This document shows positions 35,355 through 44,164 of a stretch of 64,000 bases of DNA, piece after piece (positions within the stretch are counted from its first letter, which is position 1; every line of letters begins with the position of its first letter). The translations under genes and the position numbers were made by a program. Below the pieces are notes generated by a model, which was given only the letters and a program-made list of their open reading frames with translations, was not told where the DNA came from and ran no database searches. The stretch covers positions 372,001-436,000 of the forward strand of contig NZ_WWCN01000001.1 in assembly GCF_009857445.1 (NCBI RefSeq). The letters are read 5' to 3'. This DNA comes from Duganella flavida (GTDB lineage Bacteria; Pseudomonadota; Gammaproteobacteria; Burkholderiales; Burkholderiaceae_D).

Positions 35355-38300
35355 GCCTGACGCTTGCGGCAGCAGCAGTTCCACCTGCAGCAAACCGCCA
35401 CCGTCGCGCAGCTCGATCATCTGGTCGTGCTGCGGCACGCCATCTACCGTCAGCGATGGCGTGTCGCCGCCGCTTCGCACCACGCGGATTTCATACGTGG
35501 TGCTGGCGTGGCGATAGGACAGCGTGAAGCTGTTCCACCCCGCCGGCATGCGCGGTTCCAACTTGAGATGCGTGGCCGTGCGCGTGAGCCCCAGCAGCGA
35601 CTCGATAATCAGGCGGTACATCCAACCGGACGAACCGGTGTACCAGCTCCAGCCGCCGCGCCCCACATGCGGCGCCACCGCATACACGTCCGCCGTCACC
35701 ACGTACGGCTCCACCTTGTAGCGCGCACTCTTTTCCGGCGTGGCTGCATGCTGCACCGGATTGATCATGCGCGCCAGTTCCCATGCCCGTTCCGTTTCAC
35801 CCAATCGCGCAAAGGCCATCGCAGTCCAGATGGCGGCGTGCGTGTACTGGCCGCCGTTCTCACGCACACCCGGCACGTAGCCGCGGATGTAGCCGGGATT
35901 CGGCCCGGCCTTGTCGAACGGCGGATCAAGCAACTGGATGATGCCCGAATCACGCCGCACCAGGCGCTGGTTGACCTGCTCCATCGCGCCGCGCACCCGC
36001 ACCGGGTCGGCGGAGCCGGACAGCACGCCCCAGCTTTGCGAGATCGAATCGATCTGGCATTCCTCATTGGTGTGTGATCCCAGCGGCGTGCCATCGTCGA
36101 AATAGGCGCGGCGATACCACTCGCCGTCCCACGCATTCTGCTCGACATTGGCGGCGATGCTACGCGCCTGTTCGCGGCACTCGGCAGCGAAGGCATCGTC
36201 GTGCCGCAGGTCAGCCACTTCGGCAAAGCGCTTCAGCACCTCGCACAGGAAGAAGGCCAGCCACACGCTCTCCCCTTTGCCATGCTCGCCTACCTTGTCC
36301 ATGCCGTCGTTCCAATCGCAGGAGCCGATCAGCGGCAAGCCGTGCTGGCCGAAACGCAAGCCATTGCGGATGGCGCGCACGCAGTGGTCGTACAGCGTGC
36401 CATGCTCGCCCGAACGGCCCGGCAAATCGTAGTAGGAATCTTCTTCCGGTTTGACAGGACGCCCTTCCAGATAAGGCGCGGTTTCATCGAGGATGGCGGT
36501 ATCGCCGGTGGCGATGACGTAGCGCCATGCTCCCAGCGGCAGCCACAGATAATCGTCCGAGCAGTGCGTGCGCACGCCGCGATCCGACGGCGGATGCCAC
36601 CAGTGCTGCACATCGCCTTCATGGAACTGGTGCGCAGCACACAGCAGCAATTGATCGCGCAGCAGCTGCGGCTGCGTGTGAATGGTGGCCATGGCGTCCT
36701 GCAGCTGGTCACGGAAACCGAATGCGCCGCCGGACTGGTAGTAGCCGCTGCGCGCCCAGATGCGGCAAGCGATGGTCTGGTACATCAGCCAACCGTTGGC
36801 GAGGACGTCCAGCTCCGGTTCCGGCGTTTCGATGCGCACTGCGCTTAGCACCTCTTCCCAATGCGCGTGCACGGCGGCCAGCGCATCGTGCGCGGCACCG
36901 GCGCTGCGGTGTTTTTCCACCAGGCTGCTGGCGTCCGCATTGCGACGCCCGCCCACGCCCAGCACGAACACAATTTCGCGCTCCTCGCCTGGCAGCAGGT
37001 CGAACGGCGCTTGTATGGCAGCGCAGGCATCGAGGCCTGCGCCGGTCTTGCCCGACAGGCGCGAACGGCGCAGCGCCGCCGGTGCATCCAGCGTGCCGTT
37101 GCGGCCGACGAATTCCGTGCGGTCGCCGCTGACGGTGCGCATCGTTGCATCGCAATTGAAGAAGGCCACGCGGCCGCTGAACTCCGTGTTGTAGGCGTTC
37201 TTGGCGAACAGCGCGCCGCTGACCGGATCAGCCTCGGTGATGATGTGCATGCCGGACTTGGAGCGCATATCGCCCAGCACCCACTCGACGTAGCCGAAGG
37301 CCGACAAGCGGCGCGACACCATCGAATCGTTGCGCACTTTTAGCACGGTGTATTTGATTGGCGCATCGACGGCGACGAAGGTGGTCATCTCGCTGTGGAT
37401 GCCGGCTTCGATGTGTTCAAACACGCTGTAGCCAAAACCGTGGCGCGTGATGTACTCGCCGCTGCCGCGCGCCGGCAAGGCGGTAGGCGACCAGAATTGG
37501 CCGCTCTGCTCATCGCGCAGGTAGAAGGCCTCGCCGCTGCCGTCGCTGACTGGATCATTGTGCCACGGCGTGAGGCGATATTCGTGCGCGTTCTCGTGCC
37601 AGGTGTAGGCCTGGCCGCTTTCCGAAATCACGCTGCCGAACTGCGGGTTGGCCAGCACGTTGGACCACGGTGCTGGCGTACGCTGCGCATCGCTGGTGGT
37701 GATCACGTATTCGCGGCCATCCGGCGTGAAGCCGCCGATGCCGTTTTCCAGTACCAGCCCGCGCGCCGGATGCGTGGCGGGGCCGGCGTCCGCATATTCA
37801 CCGCGGCTGTCGGCTTGCAGCGGCGGCATGCGCATGGCCGGCGCGGCGGGACGTTTGATCTGCTCCGCCAATGTGCCGCGCGCATCGCTGATGATCACGC
37901 GCGCTACCGATTGCAGCAACACCCGGTCTTCGTTCGCGATCTGGTCGGCCAGGCGCACAAAGATGCCGCCCGGCCGGTCGATGGCTTGCGCGTCAATGCC
38001 GGAGGCGATCAGGCCCATGATCTGGTCGTGCAAGGCCTGGCGGTAGCCGGATTGGTCTTCGTACCAGATCACCAAATCCACCACCAGCCCTTTCAAGCGC
38101 CAGTAGGCGTGTGCCTGCACCATCTGGCGCGCCAGCTCGATGTTGGCCGGGTCTTTAATTTGCAGCAGTACGATCGGCAGGTCGCCGGAAATCGCGTAGG
38201 CCCACAGGCCAGACTGGCCGCGCTGGTTTTTCATCAGCGTGGAAGCATCGGCGCGCAAGGCCGCATTCGGATAGATTACCGAGTTGGCCAGACGGCCGTA

Positions 38301-41300
38301 CAGCTGCGCGTCGGCCTCGCTGGCGTTCAGCTGGCGCAGCACCACTTGGCTGTGGGTCCACGCCAGTTCGAACACGCGGTCAGCCAGATGGCGGTCCTGG
38401 TATTTGTCGATCAGGTGTAGCGCCGTTTCGCGCTGTTCGGTCATGCCGGTGACGATGTCCACCGTCGCAAACTGGTCAGGCTGCAGCGTGATGGTGTAGC
38501 GGATTGCCACCACCGGATCGAGTACCGAGCCTTCACTGCCGCTGAGCGGGCCCTCGTGCAGCATGGCGTCCGGCGCGGCGGCGGTGTTGCCACGGCCAAT
38601 AAAGCGCGAGCGGTCGGTTTCAAACGACACGTCCAGCACCGGCGCATCGTGCACCATCACCGAGTGCATCAGCCACGGCATGATGTCGCCCTGTCCGCGC
38701 GGACGGCGCGTGCAAAGAATGGCGTTTTCATCGCGCAGGATTTCAGTCTGCACAAACAGTTTGCTGAAGGCCGGATGCGCATTGTCGGCGGCGGCCGGCG
38801 CCATGACCACTTCGGCAAAGCTGGTCACTTCGATGGTGCGTACGCGGTCGCTCTTGTTGGTGATGCGGGTGCGGCGCAATTCGATATCGTCTTCCGGCGA
38901 GACCACGATTTCGGTGTACAGGTCGATGTGGTGGTCGGAACGCCGGAACTCAGCGCGGCCTTCGGAGAAGATCACTTCGAATTTGCGCGGCTCCACCAGC
39001 GTAGGCTGGTAGGTAGTGGACCAGAATTTGCCGTCCTCCACATCACGCACGTAGCAGAAGTTGCCCCAGTTATCGCGCGTGCTGTCTTCGCGCCAGCGCG
39101 TCACGGCCAGGTCTTTCCAGCGGCTGTAGCTGCCGCCGGCGTTGGTGACCATGACGTGATAGCGGCCATTCGACAGCAGCTGCGTTTCCGGCACCGGCGT
39201 CGCCGTCTGCGTCAGTACGCGCATCGGCATCGACTGGTCGGGCGCATTGTTGCGGATGGCTGCCAGCTCGGTGGTGTTGGAGTAGAAGGCGCCGGCTTGC
39301 GGGCTGCGTTCCTGCAGCATCAGCAAGGCCGATTGCAGCAGCGGGTCCGATTCGAAGCGGCGCTGCATCGGGCGATCGTGCAGCAGGTAGCTCAAGGCCA
39401 GGAAGCCCATCCCCTGGTGGTGCACCATGAAGGAACGGACCACGGCATAAGCCTGTCCGCGCGGCAGGCGCGAGGTGGTGTAATCGATCGCTTCGTAAAA
39501 ACCATAGCGGCCCATGAAGCCAAGTTCCGCCATTTTCTGCAGGTTGGCGCAGGAGGCTTCTGGTTGCACCATCAGTCCCATCATGCTGGCGTATGGCGCG
39601 ATCACCAGATCGTCGGCCAGGCCGCGTTTCAGCCCCAGTCCTGGCACGCCGAACGCGCGATACTGGTAATTGAGGCTGGCGTCCACCGTGCTGTAGCCGG
39701 ATTCGGATATCCCCCACGGCACGTTGCGGCGCTTGCCGTAGTCGATTTGCGCGTCGATCACGGAATGGTAAGTTTGGTCGAGCAGCGTGCTTGGATAAGT
39801 CGGCATTACCAGCAGCGGCATCAGGTACTCGAACATGGAGCCGCTCCACGACAGCAGCACCGGCTTGCCGGCTACGATGCACAGCTGACGGCCCAGCGCG
39901 AACCAGTGCTCCTGCGGCAGCTGCCCTTGGGCGATAGCGACGAAGCTGGCAAGGCGCACTTCGGAGGCCAGCAAATCATAATAGCTGGCGTCCAGCCGGC
40001 GCTCGCTGACGTTGTAGCCGATGGCCAGCAGGTTGGTGGTCTGGTTGTACAGGAAGCCATATTCTATTTGGGCGAATGCGCCGCAGCGCAGCGCCATGTC
40101 GGCCAGTGCGCGCATGCGTTCGTGCGCGGCGGTGCTGCCTTTTTCAAACAGCTGCGCCAGTTGCTGCTGGCGTTCGCGTTCCGCCGGTGCGAGATCGCTC
40201 GCCACTGTTGCGACGGTGGCGCTGGCACGCGCCAGGCCCGCCAGTTCGCGCAAGGTCGGCATGCGCGTCATGCTGGTGTCGAATACCGCATCGGGCGATA
40301 GCGCGGCCCAAGGCGTGAGCAGCGCCAATTCGTCCAGTGCGGAGCGGCACTGCTGGATCAGGGAGCGGCACCATGCATCGCCTGCTTCGCTATGAGCGGC
40401 GGCGCGTTGCAGCTGGTCGTCCGCCGCCGCATCGACCCGCAGCAGCCATGCGCGCAGCTGCTGCAGGTTGGAGGTATCAGGCGTCGGCATCAGCGCGTTG
40501 AGCACCGTGCTGGCGCCGGACTCGCTCAGTGTTTCATCCAGCACGCGCGCGGTGGAAATAATCCCTTCGACGATTTGCGGGCCGAGTATCGGCGCGTCGT
40601 ACAAACCGGTCAGGCCGGGCTGCAAGGTTAGCAGGTGGCCGGCCAGATTGCCGCTGTCCACCGTCGAGATGTAGACCGGCTGCAGCGGCTTAAGGGTCTG
40701 CGTGTCGTACCAGTTATAGAAGTGGCCCTGGTAGCGCTCCAGCTTATCCATGCTGTCCAGCGTATTGGTGGTGCGCTCCATCATCTGTCCTACCGTGATG
40801 TAGCCGAAATCACAGGCCGTCAGATTGGCCAGCAAGGCCATGCCGATGTTGGTGGGCGAGGTGCGGTGGGCGATGACCTGCACCGGATGCTCCTGCATAT
40901 TATCGGGTGGTAGCCAGTTGTCCTCTGGGCCGACGAAGCGGTCGAAATAAGCCCAGGTGCGGCGCGCCAGCTGGTTCAGGAACTGGTGCTGCTCGGTGGA
41001 AAGCTGCGCCTGTTGGCGCTCGATCGGGCGGCTGATCCAGTCGGCCACCGCCGGCGCCACCAGCCACGCCAGCAGGAACAGCGCCGCTGCCGGCAGGCTG
41101 GCAGGATGCCATCCCAGCAGAGCGCCGCCGACAAACAGCGCCAGCGTCGGCGAAATCCACATGGTGCGCCACGTGCTGGCCGCACCGTCGGACTGGCGTA
41201 CCAGCGCCGAAGCACGCCACTCCAGCAGGCGGCGGTGCGACACCAGCGAACGCCACAGGCTACGCACGATCGCGTCCATGCTGAAATAGGCTTCGTACGG

Positions 41301-44018
41301 CAGGAACACCAGCATCAGGATGGCATGCGAAAAATGCATGCCGCCGCGGCGCAGCGCGGCGCGAAAATGCTGGCTCCACAAGGTGTCGCGCGGGCGGCGG
41401 CACAGGTCATACAGCATGCTGACCACCGGCGGCACGAAGATCACCGCCAGCGCAGCGCCAGTCCACATCCATGGCTCCGGCAGCCAGCGCCACGCGGTAA
41501 TCAGCGACAGCACCAGGGCCGGTGCGGTCAGGCTGCGGCGCAGGTTGTCGAACAGCTTCCAGCGTGACAGCAACGACAGCGGATTCTTTTCACGCTTGCC
41601 GCCACGCCCAGGCACGCGGCCAGCGAGCCAGCCGATCAACTGCCAGTCGCCGCGGATCCAGCGCTGGCGGCGGCTCACATCATCGCTGTAACGGGCAGGA
41701 TATTCTTCGTACAGCTGCGCGTCGCTGAGCAAGCCGGCGCGCAGGTAGCAGCCTTCCAGCAGGTCGTGGCTGAGGATTTTGTTTTCCGGCAGGCGGCCGC
41801 CCAACACTTGCTCGAACACGTCCACATCGTAGATGCCTTTGCCGATGAAGGAGCCTTCGAAGAACACGTCCTGATACACGTCCGACACGGTGCGCGTGTA
41901 GGGATCGATGCCCGGCTCGCCGCCGCACAGTTTTTCATAGCGCGAGGCGTGCTCGCTCGGCAGGCTGACCGCCACACGCGGCTGCAGGATGCCGTAGCCT
42001 TCCGTCACGCGGCCGCGCTCCACGTCGACATGCGGGCGGTTGAGCGGATGCTGCATGGTGGCGACGAATTGCGCGGCGGCGTCGCGCGGCAGCTGGGTAT
42101 CGGTGTCCAGCGTGATGACGTAGCGGATGCTTTCCAGATCGCTGGTATCGCCCACCACCACTGAGAATTTTTCGCGCGCACCGCCGCGCAGGTAGCGGTT
42201 CAGGTCTTCCAGCTTGCCGCGCTTGCGTTCATAGCCCATCCACACGCCTTCCTGCGGATTCCACATGCGTGGACGATGCAGCAGCAGGAAGGGTTGGCTG
42301 TCCGGGTACTTGTGATTCAGGTGGGCGGTACAGCGCTTCATCTGCTCGACCAGTTGATCGTCCTCGGGCAGCTTTTCGGCGCGGGCGTCGGCGAAGTCGG
42401 TCAGCAGGCAAAACTTCAGGTTCGGATCGCGGTTGGCGAGGAAGCGTACTTCCATCTGCTCAAACAGCTGTTCGATATTCGCCTTGCTGTAGACCAGCGT
42501 GGGTACCACCACCAGCGCGCGCGCGTCGGCAGGAATGCCGTTCTTGAAGTCCATGCGCGGCAAGGGATGGGGACGCGTGACCAGCGTGGCAAACCAGTTA
42601 ACGAGGCTGAGCGCCAGCTGGCTGCTGCCCAGCAGCGCCAGTACGCCCAGCGCAAACAACACGAAGCCGTGCACGCCATGGAAGGATGCGCGCTCCAGCA
42701 GCAAGGCGGTGCACACCAGTGCTATCGCGGCAATCGCGCCGAGATAGGAAGTGAGTGGCGAGGCGCGCGAGGTTTGCTGCAAGGCTTCCAGCCACGGACG
42801 GCGCATGCCGGCCTGCCGTTCCAGCGCGGCCAGGCCGCCGCCGATCAGGTAGAAGCCCACGTGGCCGTGGCGCGCGTCGCCCGTGCCGTGGTGGTTGAGC
42901 GCCAGCTGCAAGGCTTGCTGCGCCACTTCCACTTCCGAGAAGCGCGAGCGCTTGGCGATTTTTTCTATCGCATGGCGGTACTGATCGCGCGTGGAGAATT
43001 CCATTTTGCCGTAGATGTCGGCCGGGTCCTGGCGCAGCGTTTGTTCGACCACGCTCATGGTCTCGACAAACTCCTGCCAGTCCATGGTGCCGAGGAAGCG
43101 CAGGCTGCCAATGCTGTTGGCCAGCGAGACTTGTTCGGCTGCTTGCAGCTGAATCTCGGACTGTATCTGCTGCTCGATGGTCTGGCCGGATTCGGCGAGG
43201 CGGTGCGTGATCCAGGTTAGCGCGAGGGTCAGCGCCGGGCTTTGTCCTTGCAGGCGGCGCGCCAGTTCAGCCACGAAGCCGCTGGTGATGGGCGGATTGG
43301 AACGGGCCATGTCGGCCACCAGCAAAATCAGGCCGCTGGGATTTTTTTCCGCGATGTCCGTCATCTGGTCGGCCCAGCTGTTGGCGAGGTCGCGCTGGAT
43401 GCGGTTCTCGGCCACGCGCGCAGCCACGCGGCGCAGGTTCTCGATCAATGCGAGGCGCAGCATGATGGGAATCGCCCACAGCTCGCCCAGCTTCAGCGTG
43501 GCCACTTCCTGGTAGGCGTCGACAAAGCGGCACAGGGATTCCGGATCCACGCGGCCATCACCATGCGCGATGATCTCCAGCGCGATTTTGTACACGCGCG
43601 GGCAGCCATCCGAGGCACCCTTGCCGAGGCGTGGCAGCTCCTTGCTGTAGTTCTTGGGCAGGTGGCGGCGCGCAATGCGGATCTGGTCTTCGATCAGGTA
43701 GAAGTTATCGAGCAGCCATTCCGAAGCGGGTGTGATCTGACGGCCACTTTTAACGGCGGCGGTGAGCTCGTCGCACGTGGAGTCGATGACGGCGGCGTTT
43801 TCCGCCAGCCGCGATAGCAGGCGGTCACGCCCGCCGCGCTTGCTCAGTTCATGATGCCGGGCCAGCGTCTTGCCGTGCGCGGCCATTTGCGCGGCGCTGA
43901 ACAGTTCCCCCCGCAACGGCAGGTCTTCATCGTCTTCGTCAGACAGCAGGGAGCCGGACGGCGATTCACGAAAACCGGGCGCAAGCGCGCGCAACAGGGA
44001 ATGGAAGTTGTTCAACAT
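35325..44018 (-). CDS. ndvB: Cyclic beta-1,2-glucan synthase
   Basis: A giant membrane enzyme of about 2,897 residues, in line with the ~2,830-2,870 of rhizobial and Brucella enzymes. In order it has an N-terminal cytoplasmic region, membrane segments, and a glycosyltransferase domain with TLDTDTQLP near residue 636 and QRWIRGDWQL near 783. More membrane segments follow, then a glycoamylase-like domain (NLTACDFGY...). Two GH94-type beta-sandwich/phosphorylase halves end with CDWNDGMDKVG near 2567. It builds periplasmic cyclic glucans and uses the phosphorylase part for length control. I chose the ATG at 44018 (GCGAGG just upstream); ATG 44033 is possible, and the frame back to 44321 would cross a terminator and is rejected. 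No ndvA exporter is adjacent. Confidence 0.93.
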   Translation of the reverse strand: MLNNFHSLLRALAPGFRESPSGSLLSDEDDEDLPLRGELFSAAQMAAHGKTLARHHELSKRGGRDRLLSRLAENAAVIDSTCDELTAAVKSGRQITPASEWLLDNFYLIEDQIRIARRHLPKNYSKELPRLGKGASDGCPRVYKIALEIIAHGDGRVDPESLCRFVDAYQEVATLKLGELWAIPIMLRLALIENLRRVAARVAENRIQRDLANSWADQMTDIAEKNPSGLILLVADMARSNPPITSGFVAELARRLQGQSPALTLALTWITHRLAESGQTIEQQIQSEIQLQAAEQVSLANSIGSLRFLGTMDWQEFVETMSVVEQTLRQDPADIYGKMEFSTRDQYRHAIEKIAKRSRFSEVEVAQQALQLALNHHGTGDARHGHVGFYLIGGGLAALERQAGMRRPWLEALQQTSRASPLTSYLGAIAAIALVCTALLLERASFHGVHGFVLFALGVLALLGSSQLALSLVNWFATLVTRPHPLPRMDFKNGIPADARALVVVPTLVYSKANIEQLFEQMEVRFLANRDPNLKFCLLTDFADARAEKLPEDDQLVEQMKRCTAHLNHKYPDSQPFLLLHRPRMWNPQEGVWMGYERKRGKLEDLNRYLRGGAREKFSVVVGDTSDLESIRYVITLDTDTQLPRDAAAQFVATMQHPLNRPHVDVERGRVTEGYGILQPRVAVSLPSEHASRYEKLCGGEPGIDPYTRTVSDVYQDVFFEGSFIGKGIYDVDVFEQVLGGRLPENKILSHDLLEGCYLRAGLLSDAQLYEEYPARYSDDVSRRQRWIRGDWQLIGWLAGRVPGRGGKREKNPLSLLSRWKLFDNLRRSLTAPALVLSLITAWRWLPEPWMWTGAALAVIFVPPVVSMLYDLCRRPRDTLWSQHFRAALRRGGMHFSHAILMLVFLPYEAYFSMDAIVRSLWRSLVSHRRLLEWRASALVRQSDGAASTWRTMWISPTLALFVGGALLGWHPASLPAAALFLLAWLVAPAVADWISRPIERQQAQLSTEQHQFLNQLARRTWAYFDRFVGPEDNWLPPDNMQEHPVQVIAHRTSPTNIGMALLANLTACDFGYITVGQMMERTTNTLDSMDKLERYQGHFYNWYDTQTLKPLQPVYISTVDSGNLAGHLLTLQPGLTGLYDAPILGPQIVEGIISTARVLDETLSESGASTVLNALMPTPDTSNLQQLRAWLLRVDAAADDQLQRAAAHSEAGDAWCRSLIQQCRSALDELALLTPWAALSPDAVFDTSMTRMPTLRELAGLARASATVATVASDLAPAERERQQQLAQLFEKGSTAAHERMRALADMALRCGAFAQIEYGFLYNQTTNLLAIGYNVSERRLDASYYDLLASEVRLASFVAIAQGQLPQEHWFALGRQLCIVAGKPVLLSWSGSMFEYLMPLLVMPTYPSTLLDQTYHSVIDAQIDYGKRRNVPWGISESGYSTVDASLNYQYRAFGVPGLGLKRGLADDLVIAPYASMMGLMVQPEASCANLQKMAELGFMGRYGFYEAIDYTTSRLPRGQAYAVVRSFMVHHQGMGFLALSYLLHDRPMQRRFESDPLLQSALLMLQERSPQAGAFYSNTTELAAIRNNAPDQSMPMRVLTQTATPVPETQLLSNGRYHVMVTNAGGSYSRWKDLAVTRWREDSTRDNWGNFCYVRDVEDGKFWSTTYQPTLVEPRKFEVIFSEGRAEFRRSDHHIDLYTEIVVSPEDDIELRRTRITNKSDRVRTIEVTSFAEVVMAPAAADNAHPAFSKLFVQTEILRDENAILCTRRPRGQGDIMPWLMHSVMVHDAPVLDVSFETDRSRFIGRGNTAAAPDAMLHEGPLSGSEGSVLDPVVAIRYTITLQPDQFATVDIVTGMTEQRETALHLIDKYQDRHLADRVFELAWTHSQVVLRQLNASEADAQLYGRLANSVIYPNAALRADASTLMKNQRGQSGLWAYAISGDLPIVLLQIKDPANIELARQMVQAHAYWRLKGLVVDLVIWYEDQSGYRQALHDQIMGLIASGIDAQAIDRPGGIFVRLADQIANEDRVLLQSVARVIISDARGTLAEQIKRPAAPAMRMPPLQADSRGEYADAGPATHPARGLVLENGIGGFTPDGREYVITTSDAQRTPAPWSNVLANPQFGSVISESGQAYTWHENAHEYRLTPWHNDPVSDGSGEAFYLRDEQSGQFWSPTALPARGSGEYITRHGFGYSVFEHIEAGIHSEMTTFVAVDAPIKYTVLKVRNDSMVSRRLSAFGYVEWVLGDMRSKSGMHIITEADPVSGALFAKNAYNTEFSGRVAFFNCDATMRTVSGDRTEFVGRNGTLDAPAALRRSRLSGKTGAGLDACAAIQAPFDLLPGEEREIVFVLGVGGRRNADASSLVEKHRSAGAAHDALAAVHAHWEEVLSAVRIETPEPELDVLANGWLMYQTIACRIWARSGYYQSGGAFGFRDQLQDAMATIHTQPQLLRDQLLLCAAHQFHEGDVQHWWHPPSDRGVRTHCSDDYLWLPLGAWRYVIATGDTAILDETAPYLEGRPVKPEEDSYYDLPGRSGEHGTLYDHCVRAIRNGLRFGQHGLPLIGSCDWNDGMDKVGEHGKGESVWLAFFLCEVLKRFAEVADLRHDDAFAAECREQARSIAANVEQNAWDGEWYRRAYFDDGTPLGSHTNEECQIDSISQSWGVLSGSADPVRVRGAMEQVNQRLVRRDSGIIQLLDPPFDKAGPNPGYIRGYVPGVRENGGQYTHAAIWTAMAFARLGETERAWELARMINPVQHAATPEKSARYKVEPYVVTADVYAVAPHVGRGGWSWYTGSSGWMYRLIIESLLGLTRTATHLKLEPRMPAGWNSFTLSYRHASTTYEIRVVRSGGDTPSLTVDGVPQHDQMIELRDGGGLLQVELLLPQASGLDAQASPGA

Positions 44019-44087
44019 GGACCTCGCCTTCATGTCTGCGAATAAAAGTATGGTCCAAGCGATGGTACGGTGGCGCACGGCATACGA

Positions 44088-44105
44088 CTGTACGCTGGCG
44101 TACAG
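44088..44105. promoter_or_regulatory. Perfect 18-bp palindrome upstream of the glucan synthase
   Basis: CTGTACGC and GCGTACAG flank a two-base TG centre. The element lies between the terminator of the upstream fusion gene and the start of the glucan synthase gene, about 70 bases before the ATG, which is where an operator or activator site would sit. No matching regulator is known to me. Confidence 0.55.
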
Positions 44106-44117
44106 AAGGAGGTTGGC

Positions 44118-44146
44118 AAAAAAACAGGCCGCATCAGCGGCCTGTT
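44118..44146 (-). terminator. Intrinsic terminator of the cysteine desulfurase fusion gene
   Basis: A perfect 10-bp stem (AACAGGCCGC at 44123-44132 with GCGGCCTGTT at 44137-44146, 4-base loop) is followed on the minus strand by a run of seven T. It lies 19 bases beyond the stop codon of the gene at 44165. Confidence 0.9.
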
Positions 44147-44164
44147 CGGTTGCGGCTTGCTGCC

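Noticed and set aside
44033..44117. A -35/-10 pair for the glucan synthase gene
   Set aside because: Candidate hexamers (for example TTGGAC) had wrong spacing to any -10-like sequence, so only the palindrome is reported.
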